A stretch of 64,000 nucleotides of DNA from CAIXSC01 sp046349915. GTDB taxonomy: Bacteria > Planctomycetota > Planctomycetia > Pirellulales > Pirellulaceae. Below, piece by piece: positions 9,379 through 17,815 of this stretch. The stretch covers positions 1,178,001 to 1,242,000 of the forward strand of contig JAXMBL010000004.1 in assembly GCA_046349915.1 (NCBI GenBank). The letters are read 5' to 3'. Under the pieces are notes generated by a model that was given only the letters and a program-made list of their open reading frames with translations, was not told where the DNA came from and searched no databases. Each line of letters starts with the position of its first letter. The first letter of the stretch is position 1. The translations under genes were made by a program, and so were the position numbers.

Positions 9379-10191
9379 ATGGATACCTGGGTCTGGTCGA
9401 TTATTCTCCTCCTGATCGCGCTGGCGATCCTGGTGGTGGAATTGTTTGTGCCATCGGGCGGTCTGTTGGGCGTGCTCGCCGCGCTCGCCGTGATCGGGTC
9501 CGTTGTGTTGGGCTATTTGAGTAGCTGGGCGTTTGGCGCGACGATGACGGTGGTCGTGATTGTCGTGGTGCCCGTGGTCATTGCGTCGGCTCTCAAGTGG
9601 TGGCCGCATACGCCGATTGGTCGGTTGATACTGAATACTCCGCCTGAGTCGCCCGACGAGGTACTCCCCGAGAATGATCCTCGCTACGAACTGCGTAGTT
9701 TAGTGGGGGCTTTCGCCGTGGCGCGAACTAAGATGTTGCCTAGCGGGATCGTGCGAATCGGAGACCGGTCGTACGATGCCGTGGCCAATGGGCAGGCCAT
9801 TGAGCCGGGACAGACGGTCAAGATTGTCGGCGTCGACCTGAACCGACTCGAAGTCAGTTTGGTCGATACCTACGAGTTAATGGGATCGCGAGCGAGTGAA
9901 GTGGGCCAGGGAGTTTCCAGGGAAGCGAACGGCAACGATCTGCTGACTCGCCCCCTGGATGATCTGGGCCTAGAGCCGCTCGTCGCCGAACAACTGACCG
10001 CCCAACCGCTCGATGCTGCTCCGCTTGCGCCCAACTTTGCGGCGTCGGAACCGATCGAAATTGAACCTCGCCACCTGTTGCCGGAGCGAGGCGAAATGTT
10101 CGAGCACCCCCTGCCGTTAGAGACGCCAGTCGCGACATTGACCGCTGACGCTGTCACGCCCAATCCTACTCGTCCGTCCGCCTCAACTTGA
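9379..10191 (+). CDS. NfeD-family membrane protein
   Basis: This NfeD-like protein of 270 residues is thought to work with flotillins in membrane organisation. Starting at the ATG at 9379, the protein opens directly with hydrophobic helices (about 5-75, three segments); an upstream TTG would add a non-hydrophobic stretch. An OB-fold-like domain follows at about 110-155, with LVGAFAVARTKMLPSGIVRIGDRSYDA and GQTVKIVGVDLNRLEV typical of NfeD. The C-terminal 90 residues are Pro/Leu-rich and not recognisable. The flotillin-like gene begins 11 bases downstream, the classic nfeD-floA arrangement of bacteria. No ClpP-like serine protease domain is present, so this is the short NfeD class. Confidence 0.85.
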   Translation: MDTWVWSIILLLIALAILVVELFVPSGGLLGVLAALAVIGSVVLGYLSSWAFGATMTVVVIVVVPVVIASALKWWPHTPIGRLILNTPPESPDEVLPENDPRYELRSLVGAFAVARTKMLPSGIVRIGDRSYDAVANGQAIEPGQTVKIVGVDLNRLEVSLVDTYELMGSRASEVGQGVSREANGNDLLTRPLDDLGLEPLVAEQLTAQPLDAAPLAPNFAASEPIEIEPRHLLPERGEMFEHPLPLETPVATLTADAVTPNPTRPSAST

Positions 10192-10202
10192 AAGTGCTCG
10201 CC

Positions 10203-11276
10203 ATGTTTCGCCCTCAGCTTTTTGCGCAGCAGCAGCAACAAGTAGATCCTGCGACGTTGATCGGCATCATGGTGGCCGCCTTGGTGCTGGTGGGGTTCCT
10301 GATCTTCATGGGAATCTTCGCGAACTATTTCAAACTGTGGATTCAATCGGCTCTGACCAAGGCGGGTATTTCGATCTGGGACTTGTTGGGTATGACGTTC
10401 CGCAAGGTTGATGCGCGGATCATTGTGCGCAGCAAGATTATGGCCGTGCAGGCTGGCTTGGCGGAAGATAAGGAGCTGACCACGAAGGCGCTGGAAGCTC
10501 ACTATTTGGCCCGCGGCAACGTGCCGCTCGTCATCCGCGCCCTGATCGCGGCCCGGAAAGCCAAGACGATTCGCCTGTCATTTCGCGAAGCGACGGCGAT
10601 CGATTTGGCGGGTCGCAATGTGCTGGAGGCGGTGCAGACCAGCGTTTATCCCAAAGTGATCGATTGCCCGGCGAAAGGGGGGCCGCAGGTGAAGTTGTCC
10701 GCGGTCGCCAAGAACGGCATTGAACTCAAGGTGACGGCGCGGGTGACGGTGCGAGCGAATTTGCAACAACTGATCGGCGGCGCCACGGAAGAGACGATCG
10801 TGGCGCGTGTGGGCGAAGGGATTGTCAGTGCGATCGGTTCGGCCGCCGACCATAAAGCTGTCTTGGAAAATCCTGATGTGATCTCCAAGACCGTGCTTGC
10901 TCGACGACTCGATTCCCAAACCGCTTTCGAAATCGTCTCGATTGACATCGCCAGCATTGATGTGGGGCAGAACATCGGCGCAAAACTGGCCGCCGATCAA
11001 GCCGAGGCCGACACTCGCGTCGCGCGAGCTCGGGCCGAGGGACGGCGAGCGATGGCGGTGGCCGCTGAGCAGGAAATGATGGCTAAGATCGAAGAAAGCC
11101 GCGCTCAGTTGGTCGAGTCGGAGGCGGAAGTGCCCAAGTCGATGGCGGAGGCTTTCCGCACGGGCAAGTTGGGCATCATCGACTACTACAAGTTGCGAAA
11201 TCTTCAGGCCGATACGGACATGCGCAAGACGATCGCAGGGGCCGGGGCGACCGGAGGAACGGCGGCGAAGAACTGA
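10203..11276 (+). CDS. floA: Flotillin-like protein FloA
   Basis: This 357-residue flotillin-like scaffold protein is associated with functional membrane microdomains. There is one N-terminal hydrophobic segment (about residues 15-38). A SPFH/UPF0365-type domain follows, with VDARIIVRSKIMAVQAGL and ISKTVLARRLDSQTAFEIVSIDIASIDVG, both characteristic of FloA/YqfA. An Ala/Glu-rich coiled-coil-like region (about 275-320) precedes the C-terminus. Length agrees with the family (about 330). I chose the ATG at 10203; a TTG at 10188 overlapping the nfeD stop is an alternative. It sits between nfeD and a Pro-rich hypothetical gene, probably one operon. Confidence 0.9.
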   Translation: MFRPQLFAQQQQQVDPATLIGIMVAALVLVGFLIFMGIFANYFKLWIQSALTKAGISIWDLLGMTFRKVDARIIVRSKIMAVQAGLAEDKELTTKALEAHYLARGNVPLVIRALIAARKAKTIRLSFREATAIDLAGRNVLEAVQTSVYPKVIDCPAKGGPQVKLSAVAKNGIELKVTARVTVRANLQQLIGGATEETIVARVGEGIVSAIGSAADHKAVLENPDVISKTVLARRLDSQTAFEIVSIDIASIDVGQNIGAKLAADQAEADTRVARARAEGRRAMAVAAEQEMMAKIEESRAQLVESEAEVPKSMAEAFRTGKLGIIDYYKLRNLQADTDMRKTIAGAGATGGTAAKN

Positions 11277-11306
11277 TTCGGGAATTACCTCGGGAGTTAC
11301 GTTGCC

Positions 11307-11897
11307 GTGCAAGATCACGACCTCAACGATTTGCTGGGTAAGTTCCTGAAGAACATGCTCGAGCCGCAGCGACCGCAAGCGGGGCCTCACCCTCCCCAAG
11401 CGCCGCAGGCGCCTCCTCGGCCCGCGGCGCCGCCCTCGCATTGGGGCGAGCCTGTCCCAACTCGCCCTGCTCAACGACCGGCCGCTGTTCCGCCCCTGGC
11501 CCCGACGAACGCCGGGACGACGTTTCGCGGCGCCATGGTTTCGGCCGAAGTGGTCGAGGCGGAGCCGGTCACCGGCGACGATGTGGCGGCGCATGTGGCC
11601 GAGTACTTGAACAGTCGGCGAGTCACCGAGGGGGCGACTCATCTCGGCGAGCGGGTAGCCAACGCGGACGACGAGCTCTCGGCGCATCAGCGGCAACTGT
11701 TTGGCTCTGGTCCGCGCAGTGGTTTGGCCCACTCGCCGACGGCCGGGACCGCCTCGGGCCAAACGACTCGCGTGGAACGCGCCACCGATGCGAGCATTGT
11801 TGGCGAGGTAATCGCCGGGCTGCGAACGCCTCAGGATATCCGCCTCGCCTTCGTGTTGGGCGAGATCTTGCGACGCCCCGAGTGGAACGAGGATTAG
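11307..11897 (+). CDS. Hypothetical Pro-rich protein downstream of floA
   Basis: This 196-residue protein begins at a GTG 30 bases after floA. Residues 20-65 are strongly Pro/Ala-rich and likely disordered. The middle has ATHLGERVANADDELSAHQRQLFG, and the C-terminus (TDASIVGEVIAGLRTPQDIRLAFVLGEILRRPEWNED) is predicted helical and looks like the ordered part. I recognise no domain and see no signal peptide or membrane segment. The tight spacing suggests co-transcription with nfeD and floA, so a role at the flotillin microdomain is possible, but that is only contextual. Confidence 0.7.
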   Translation: MQDHDLNDLLGKFLKNMLEPQRPQAGPHPPQAPQAPPRPAAPPSHWGEPVPTRPAQRPAAVPPLAPTNAGTTFRGAMVSAEVVEAEPVTGDDVAAHVAEYLNSRRVTEGATHLGERVANADDELSAHQRQLFGSGPRSGLAHSPTAGTASGQTTRVERATDASIVGEVIAGLRTPQDIRLAFVLGEILRRPEWNED

Positions 11898-11983
11898 CCG
11901 GTCCCCGCGGCTCGCCCCTGCTGCTATATTGGCTCGCCTTGGATTACGGTTGGTTTAGAGCCATGTAACGAGGGGAAGCTGGC

Positions 11984-12895
11984 ATGACGGCCGCATTGAA
12001 AATTGTTCCGGGGCAGACGCGTATCGGGTGGATCGGAACGGGCGTGATGGGGTCGAGCATGTGCGGACACCTGATAAAGCAGGGGTTCGCGGCGACTGTG
12101 TACAACCGTTCGCGAACGAAAGCCGAACCTCTGCTCGCGCAAGGCGCCGCGTGGGCGGACACTCCCCGGCAACTCGCCGCGCAAAGCGATGTGATTTTCA
12201 GCATTGTCGGTTTTCCACGCGATGTCCGCGAGGTGATTCTCGGCGTCGACGGGGCGTTGAACGGCTGCCGCGCCGGCGCTGTGTTGGTCGACATGACGAC
12301 CAGCGATCCATCGCTGGCGGTCGAAATCCACGCGGCGGCGAAAGCCAAGGGCGTGTGGAGCGTGGATGCTCCCGTCTCGGGCGGCGACATTGGCGCCAAG
12401 GAAGCTCGACTGTCAATCATGATTGGCGGCGAGCCAGAAGTCGTATCGGCGCTGCGTCCCTGCTTCGAGGTCATGGGAAAGACGATTGTCCACCAAGGTG
12501 CTCCTGGCGCCGGACAGCATACCAAGATGGTCAATCAGACCTTGATCGCCGCGGGCATGATTGGCGTTTGTGAAGCGTTACTCTATGCGAAGAAAGCGGG
12601 CCTCAATCTGGAAACCGTGCTCCAGTCGGTGACGCCGGGAGCGGCGGGTAGTTGGTCGTTGTCGAACTTGGGGCCGCGCATTATCGCGCGCAACTTTGAA
12701 CCGGGATTTTTCGTCGAGCACTTTATCAAGGATATGGGAATTGCGTTGGCGGAAGCCGAGCGGATGAATCTCTGTCTTCCCGGACTCGCCTTGGCCAAGC
12801 AACTGTACGAAGCCTTGCGAGCTCAAGGGTATGGTCGCAAAGGCACGCATGCCCTCATGCTAGCGCTCGAACATATCAACAACTTGCCCCAATAA
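11984..12895 (+). CDS. NAD(P)-dependent beta-hydroxyacid dehydrogenase
   Basis: This 303-residue enzyme belongs to the 3-hydroxyisobutyrate / tartronate semialdehyde reductase family, oxidising or reducing a beta-hydroxy acid with NAD(P). The Rossmann motif IGWIGTGVMG (residues 14-23) opens the protein. DAPVSGGDIGAKE (128-140) is the substrate-binding signature. The catalytic lysine is Lys181 in GQHTKMVNQ, with Asn184 also conserved. The all-helical C-terminal domain is complete, and the length is normal. The residue after the first strand is not an obvious NAD- versus NADP-discriminator (YNRSRTK suggests NADP). The exact substrate cannot be read from the sequence. It stands alone, 86 bases after the floA operon. 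Confidence 0.9.
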   Translation: MTAALKIVPGQTRIGWIGTGVMGSSMCGHLIKQGFAATVYNRSRTKAEPLLAQGAAWADTPRQLAAQSDVIFSIVGFPRDVREVILGVDGALNGCRAGAVLVDMTTSDPSLAVEIHAAAKAKGVWSVDAPVSGGDIGAKEARLSIMIGGEPEVVSALRPCFEVMGKTIVHQGAPGAGQHTKMVNQTLIAAGMIGVCEALLYAKKAGLNLETVLQSVTPGAAGSWSLSNLGPRIIARNFEPGFFVEHFIKDMGIALAEAERMNLCLPGLALAKQLYEALRAQGYGRKGTHALMLALEHINNLPQ

Positions 12896-13219
12896 ACGGG
12901 CCGGTCCGCCGGAAGTGGAATTCGCCAGATCCGCTCTCCTCTGCTTCCCACACATCATCCTTGTATTTCCGTGCTGTTCCGTGGCCAACCTCGCTCCTTC
13001 TCGCCCTTCCGTGGTCGCCATCTCTCTGGCGGGATCTCTGGCAGCGGCGACAAGCGTCTGTGAAGCAAAAAAGGGGCTTGCCCGAACCCGGCCCCTGCGT
13101 AGGATGACATTGGCGTGAGTGCTCCAGGAAGGAGTGGAATACCGACGCGTTTCTCGAAGCTCGCTGTAAGGCGGGATTTCGAACGGTAACGCAGGGACGG
13201 TTTCTTTCCCGGAGACTCT
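12896..13219. other. Intergenic region containing an orphan terminator-like hairpin
   Basis: The 324 bases have no convincing coding frame; the frames on both strands have unnatural composition. The one structured element is the hairpin at 13,066-13,096, listed separately. The stretch just before the next gene carries GGAGA, which fits a ribosome binding site for the GTG at 13220. Confidence 0.5.
13066..13096 (-). terminator. Orphan rho-independent terminator (minus strand)
   Basis: Read on the minus strand, AGGGGC (13,091-13,096) pairs with GCCCCT (13,072-13,077), followed directly by a run of six T. This is a compact intrinsic terminator pattern with a 13-base loop. No minus-strand gene ends here: the neighbours on both sides are plus-strand genes. 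Either it is fortuitous or it ends an unannotated small RNA. Confidence 0.45.
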
Positions 13220-14359
13220 GTGGTGGCCCCTGAGCGTCTGTCACGTTGGCTGACTAGCGCGATGTCTGTGCGGATGCTGGTATGGCGTCCGTTGGCCGGA
13301 TTGGCTGCCCAATGGCTAGTCGCTCTATGGCTGGCGCCCTGTTTGTGCGGCGGCGAACCTTGGATGCAAGTGGGACTGTCGCGCAGTCTTGGTACGAATT
13401 CCCGTGATTCCGCCGAGGCTCGGGTGACGTTTGATGTCGATCAGGTTGTGGGTGCGCGAGACGTCACCTCGGAATCAGATCGATTGGATGACCCAGCGGG
13501 CCGAAGAGTGCGTGTGGTATTACCGGTGTCGGTGTTGTTGCCGCCCGACAGTTCTCGGCGGTTGGAAGAAGTTTTGGTGCGAGTCGAGAATTCTGAGCGG
13601 CTGTCGCGAGTGGTCGACTTTGCTCCGCGAACTTCGTTGGCAGCAACCGGCGCCGGTCCCGTGCGTTTTGAGCGGAAGGAAGAGTCGCAGCGGAGTCTCG
13701 ACTTTCAACTTCGAGGCGTCTATCCGGCGATTGCGGACGGTCACGTGAAGGGGAGCGAGCAGAAGCGGGCGACCACGGAGTCGAGTTGGGAGCAGGCGCC
13801 CGAGTTGGAATTGTGCGTCGCCAGCGGCTTGGTCAATCGCGGGTATGGAGCCTATTTCAAATTCAAACCCTCGAAACGCTCGACCTTGGAGGGGACTCAC
13901 TCGCTGGAATTGGAGTTAAGGGCGCCAGCGGATTGGCGAGGAGATTGTTGGGTGGTTCGCTGCTCGGCTTATACCCGCGAAGAGACGCTGGTTGGTTCCG
14001 AGGATCGACTTCGGTTGTGGGCCGAGCGGAGTTTCTTGGTTGCCCTGTATGAGTTAGGAGACGAGCAAGGCCGCGTGGCGGCGGAAGCGTTGATGCTCGC
14101 CGAGGCGCGTCTTCGACGAGCGATGTGGGCCGAGCGTCGGAAGGGGGAGTCGGGTTGGTCGCCGAATGGGTTACGAGAATTCGGTCAGATCTTGAGTGGC
14201 GTGGATGCGAAGGACGCAGCCGTCCGTGGGTCGTCGGCCGTCAAGTTGGCGGCGGCAAACTTCGAGGCTGCTCGCCGCGACTTGATTCGTCCAGGGACGC
14301 GGCTGGCGAATCACTCTCTGGAACGCCTGCCAAGCGTCGACGCCGAAGTAGCCCGCTGA
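13220..14359 (+). CDS. Hypothetical secreted protein
   Basis: This 379-residue protein begins at a GTG; an ATG at 13262 is an alternative. The N-terminus has basic residues and then a hydrophobic stretch (LAGLAAQWLVALWLAPCLCGG, roughly 25-45), consistent with a signal peptide. A Cys sits near its end. The rest is Arg/Glu/Leu-rich with EDRLRLWAERSFLVALYEL and an Ala-rich helical part at about 270-310. No known domain is recognised. The last codons and the stop fall inside the first unit of a 13-bp tandem repeat, so the C-terminal EVAR is encoded by repeat sequence. Confidence 0.7.
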   Translation: MVAPERLSRWLTSAMSVRMLVWRPLAGLAAQWLVALWLAPCLCGGEPWMQVGLSRSLGTNSRDSAEARVTFDVDQVVGARDVTSESDRLDDPAGRRVRVVLPVSVLLPPDSSRRLEEVLVRVENSERLSRVVDFAPRTSLAATGAGPVRFERKEESQRSLDFQLRGVYPAIADGHVKGSEQKRATTESSWEQAPELELCVASGLVNRGYGAYFKFKPSKRSTLEGTHSLELELRAPADWRGDCWVVRCSAYTREETLVGSEDRLRLWAERSFLVALYELGDEQGRVAAEALMLAEARLRRAMWAERRKGESGWSPNGLREFGQILSGVDAKDAAVRGSSAVKLAAANFEAARRDLIRPGTRLANHSLERLPSVDAEVAR

Positions 14360-14410
14360 AGTCGCCCGCCGAAGTAGCCCGCCGAAGTAGCCCGCTCACT
14401 TCGTGAGCGG
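14345..14410 (+). repeat. Four 13-bp tandem units merging into a palindromic repeat
   Basis: GAAGTAGCCCGC(T/C) occurs four times in tandem at 14345-14396; the second unit has one A-to-C change. The last unit runs into the hairpin CCGCTCAC-TTC-GTGAGCGG at 14392-14410. The same hairpin, also preceded by GTAGC, occurs at 28947-28965, so it is a dispersed element. The first unit overlaps the 3' end of the upstream gene. Confidence 0.85.
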
Positions 14411-14590
14411 ACCAGCCGCCCCGCGAGTCCCGCCGGCGGTTCCGCGGAGCTTCCGTAGAGGAGCTTCCGAACAAGAGTACGCTCCGTGGCAGGCTCGATG
14501 ATCTCTTGATCGTCTGCCTACTGGCCGCATTGCTTAGCGGCTGCGATACTCGTCATTCAACAGGGTTGAGGCGGGTGGAGCAGCAATGAT

Positions 14591-15997
14591 ATGGCGAATG
14601 TGAGCGAACAGTCGTTCGATCTGGTGGTCATTGGGTCGGGGCCGGGCGGCGAGGGCGCCGCGATGGAGGCGGCCAAGCAGGGAAAATCGGTGGCGGTGAT
14701 CGAGCGTCACGAGAAGCTCGGCGGAGGCTGCGTGCATTTGGGCACGATCCCCACGAAGTCGCTGCGGTACACCATTTTCCGCATGACGGACACGAATAAC
14801 AATCCCGTGTTTCGTGCGGCAGGCGCATCGCTGAAGCTGTCGTTCCCTGAACTCCGCAAAGCGGCTGGATCTGTGATTCAGCGGCAAGTCGATATGCGGA
14901 CGAATTTCTACGATCGAAACAACGTACCGACTCTCCTGGGGCATGCGCGGATCTTGGATGCTCACCGCGTCGAAGTGGAAGAGCCGACGGGGGGGCGGCG
15001 AATCCTGAAGACGCAAGCGATCATCATCGCGACGGGGTCAAGGCCTTACCGCCCGCCCGATATTGATTTCAATCATCCGCGAATCTTCGATAGCGACACG
15101 ATTCTTGGCTTGGGCTTTACGCCGCAGTCGGTGACAATTTACGGTGCGGGCGTGGTGGGGTGCGAGTACACGTCGATGTTTCGCAATCTGAACTCCAAAG
15201 TGAATCTGATCAATACTCGCGCAAAACTGCTGGAGTTTCTCGATGATGAGATCATTGATGCGTTAGCGTATCACATGCGTGAACGGGGCGTGTTGTTGAG
15301 GCATAACGAGACTTATGCGTCGGCGAAAGGCGTGGATGATGGAGCGATTCTCGCGTTGCAATCGGGAAAGCAACTGAAAACAGACATTCTCCTGTGGGCG
15401 AATGGTCGTTCCGGAAACACACAAGACTTGGGGCTCGAACGGGTTGGAATTGTGCCGAATAGCCGCGGTCAGATCGAGGTGAATTACGATTTTCAGACGA
15501 GTGTCCCCACGATTTACGCGGTAGGGGATGTGATTGGCTTCCCGTCGCTCGCCAGCGCCGCCTATGTGCAAGGACGCTATGCCGCGGGCCATTGCTTCGG
15601 CGGCGAAGTGCAGCGAGCGCGTGTGCACGAGGTGCCGACGGGGATCTATACGAGTCCGGAAATCAGTTCCGTGGGGCGTACCGAGCGAGAGTTGACCGAG
15701 GCGAAAGTTCCCTACGAAATCGGGCACGCCGCCTTCAAGAATATCGCGCGCGCACAGATCACTGGCCAGACAGTCGGGATGCTCAAGCTGCTCTTCCACC
15801 GCGAGACGTTGGAGATTCTAGGGGTGCACTGCTTCGGTGCGAACGCGGCGGAGATCGTGCACATTGGACAGGCTATTTTGAGTCAGACGGGCCCCGCGAA
15901 CTCGTTGCTCTACTTCATCAACACCACCTTCAACTACCCCACGATGGCCGAGGCGTACCGAGTCGCGGCGCTCAACGGCTACAATCGTCTGTTCTGA
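14591..15997 (+). CDS. sthA: Soluble NAD(P)+ transhydrogenase
   Basis: This 468-residue flavoprotein exchanges hydride between NADPH and NAD+ in the cytoplasm. The FAD-binding motif is GSGPGG (15-20). The disulfide-reductase active site reads CVHLGT starting at Cys47, so the second cysteine is Thr, as expected for SthA rather than a lipoamide or glutathione reductase. The NAD domain has YGAGVVGCEY. The C-terminal interface has HCFGANAAEIVHIGQAI, a close match to the SthA signature. Length is typical (about 465). It is a single gene, convergent with the MoxR-like gene 13 bases downstream. Confidence 0.95.
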   Translation: MANVSEQSFDLVVIGSGPGGEGAAMEAAKQGKSVAVIERHEKLGGGCVHLGTIPTKSLRYTIFRMTDTNNNPVFRAAGASLKLSFPELRKAAGSVIQRQVDMRTNFYDRNNVPTLLGHARILDAHRVEVEEPTGGRRILKTQAIIIATGSRPYRPPDIDFNHPRIFDSDTILGLGFTPQSVTIYGAGVVGCEYTSMFRNLNSKVNLINTRAKLLEFLDDEIIDALAYHMRERGVLLRHNETYASAKGVDDGAILALQSGKQLKTDILLWANGRSGNTQDLGLERVGIVPNSRGQIEVNYDFQTSVPTIYAVGDVIGFPSLASAAYVQGRYAAGHCFGGEVQRARVHEVPTGIYTSPEISSVGRTERELTEAKVPYEIGHAAFKNIARAQITGQTVGMLKLLFHRETLEILGVHCFGANAAEIVHIGQAILSQTGPANSLLYFINTTFNYPTMAEAYRVAALNGYNRLF

Positions 15998-16010
15998 GGT
16001 TGGCGGCGCT

Positions 16011-17204
16011 TCACGAGCTTGGTCGACTAGGCGGCCAAGCGTGCGCGGCGGAGGCGGCCGGCGAAGGATCGTGCGGAGAACTGCGAGCGGACGGAGGGAG
16101 TTCTGGCGCGGCGAGCGCCGTTTCGTTCGTGTGCGGCGTGTCGACCATTTCGAGAATCGGCATCGTGGGGAGGGGCGAATCGGAGCGATTTTCGCGGACG
16201 CAATGCAGCAGTTGGTCCAGTAACGGTTCCAGCGTCACTCGCTGGGCGATGGCCGTGGGATTGAGCGCCAGTCGATGGCGCAAGACTGGTTTGGCGACCC
16301 AACGAATGTCGGCCGCGTGCACGGCGTGTCGACCTTTCAACAGAGCACGCGCTTTCGCGCAAGCCAGCAAGCATTGAGTCGCTCGAGGACCTGCTCCCCA
16401 GGAAAGCCAATGACGAATGAACTTGGGCGAGTCGGGCTCGGTGGGACGCGTTGCGCGGACCAGGTCGACTGCATAGTCGACCACGGAGCGCGAAGCGGGC
16501 AGTTGGTGGACGATCCGCTGAATCTGGCAAATGTCACTCGCTCGTAGAATCACTCGAACCTCATCGCCCGCAGGTGCTGAAGACGTTTCCACGATGCGGC
16601 GTTCTTCGTCACGACTGGGATAGCCCAGTAAGATGGAAAGTGCAAAGCGATCAAGGGTTGCTTCATGAAGGGGGAATGCGGCTTGTGGGTCGGCCGGATT
16701 TTGAGTTGCGAGGACGAAGAACGGCGGAGCGAGTGGATGCGACTTACCCGCGACCGTCGCTTGACTCTCCTGCATCGCCTGCAAGAGCAGGGCTTGAGTT
16801 TTCGGGGCGGCATGATTGAAGTCGTCGGCCAGCAGCATTTGGGTGAATAAGGGGCCAGGCCAGAACCTAGGAACTCGCCGCCCCGACGATGGCTCGTCCT
16901 CCAGACGCTCCTCGCCCGCTAGATCGGTGGGAGTCATGTCGGGCGTCAAGGGAACTCGTTGATACCGCAGCCCGAGGGTTCGCGCGAGTGTTGACACGGC
17001 GAGTGCTTTGGCGAGTCCGGGGACTCCGATGGCGAGGCAATGGCCCTGGGAGAATAAGCCGATCAGCATCTGTTCAAGAACATCCGTCTGTCCGATGATC
17101 CGCTTATGCACTTCGTCGAGAATGAGTTCACGGGCTTTGGCGACTCGCCGCGAGACTTCTTCGAGCGGCAACCCATCAAACTGCGACGATGTGGCGGACG
17201 GCAT
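16011..17204 (-). CDS. MoxR-family AAA+ ATPase with altered Walker A
   Basis: This 397-residue protein has the MoxR architecture: an AAA+ core at about residues 30-250 followed by a lid domain with TRPTEPDSPKFIRHWLSWGAGPRATQCL, the usual MoxR C-terminal signature. The core is altered. Walker A reads GVPGLAKA, so Ala replaces the Thr/Ser that coordinates magnesium. The Walker B region reads LLADDFNHA where MoxR proteins have LLADEINRA. The sensor-1 ATQNP and the arginine-finger region LDRF are kept. A pseudoenzyme or slow ATPase is possible. The last about 45 residues are Pro/Ser-rich. MoxR genes normally sit beside DUF58 and vWA genes; none is adjacent here. An AGGAG lies before the ATG. Confidence 0.9.
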   Translation of the reverse strand: MPSATSSQFDGLPLEEVSRRVAKARELILDEVHKRIIGQTDVLEQMLIGLFSQGHCLAIGVPGLAKALAVSTLARTLGLRYQRVPLTPDMTPTDLAGEERLEDEPSSGRRVPRFWPGPLFTQMLLADDFNHAAPKTQALLLQAMQESQATVAGKSHPLAPPFFVLATQNPADPQAAFPLHEATLDRFALSILLGYPSRDEERRIVETSSAPAGDEVRVILRASDICQIQRIVHQLPASRSVVDYAVDLVRATRPTEPDSPKFIRHWLSWGAGPRATQCLLACAKARALLKGRHAVHAADIRWVAKPVLRHRLALNPTAIAQRVTLEPLLDQLLHCVRENRSDSPLPTMPILEMVDTPHTNETALAAPELPPSARSSPHDPSPAASAAHAWPPSRPSS

Positions 17205-17317
17205 ACGAGTTGCTCCTGAGAGGCGTGTCAGGCATGGGAGGGGAGTAGATCGCAGTCATGCGAGCGGGACCGGCCGATGTTCTGACAAGTGATTTTGAGA
17301 ACTGATTCGCTTAGGTT

Positions 17318-17335
17318 CAGGACTTGTAGGTCCTG
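17318..17335. repeat. REP-like palindrome
   Basis: CAGGAC-TTGTAG-GTCCTG is a perfect 6-bp inverted repeat around a 6-base centre. It resembles in design the 21-bp CGACGGACT palindromes found elsewhere in this window, but is a different sequence. Confidence 0.5.
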
Positions 17336-17420
17336 ATTTTGACGGATGGTCTTAATCGCGAGCAATTCGAATGCCACGACTGTTTCGACTCACCTGGAAC
17401 CAATAACTCACCTGAACCAC

Positions 17421-17614
17421 CACCGCGCAGGCGCGCGACGAACGGCGCGCGGTGTGCCCGCATTCGCACGATCCGCGCGCCGGATTGTGCTCACTTCAGC
17501 CACAAAAAATAGCAAAGAAGCCGGCACCCGCCGTGCACTGTGAGCGACATCCGTACGCCGAAGGGGGTCTACGGTGTTGCGAATCAGCTCTGCGGTTGGG
17601 TGCCGGCCCTTTTT
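17421..17614 (+). ncRNA. Candidate structured RNA or attenuator leader
   Basis: Three consecutive stems are visible. CACCGCGC (17421-17428) pairs with GCGCGGTG (17447-17454). GCACGATCCG (17466-17475) pairs with CGGATTGTGC (17481-17490) through one G-U pair and a 5-base loop. GCCGGCACCC (17520-17529) pairs with GGGTGCCGGC (17598-17607), enclosing an inner helix (GCGAC and CCGTA, 17544-17555, against TACGG and GTTGC, 17570-17580). CCTTTTT follows directly, so the last stem could terminate transcription. No plus-strand gene precedes it. It is either an independent small RNA or an attenuator in the leader of the membrane-protein gene at 17816. It matches no RNA family I recognise. Confidence 0.5.
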
Positions 17615-17815
17615 GGGTAATATGTCCGAATTCCCTGTTGGTGGGGTTTGTGGGCCGGTTTTCGAGGGTCAGGATTTCCGGGGACGCCTTTCCAAAGCCT
17701 TCCTCCCACCGTATTTTGATAGGGAGAAATTTTGCGCCGGGTAGGGGTCGTCTCGGGAGATGCTCCTTCCAGGGAAGGATCGCGTGCGCACGTAACACCG
17801 GACCCGCGACTCCGC

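Larger units (their letters stand above)
17205..17815. other. Divergent intergenic region rich in hairpins
   Basis: Between the MoxR-like and the polytopic membrane gene lie 611 bases with no convincing coding frame. A REP-like palindrome is at 17318-17335 and a run of strong hairpins at 17421-17614; both are listed separately. Promoters for both flanking genes must lie here, but I cannot place them with confidence. Confidence 0.6.

Noticed and set aside
14345..14410. CRISPR or tRNA-like structure
   Set aside because: The units are contiguous 13-mers without unique spacers, and the hairpin has no tRNA arms.
17520..17607. tRNA gene
   Set aside because: The length is tRNA-like, but there is no T-loop GTTC sequence, anticodon arm or 7-bp acceptor stem with CCA.
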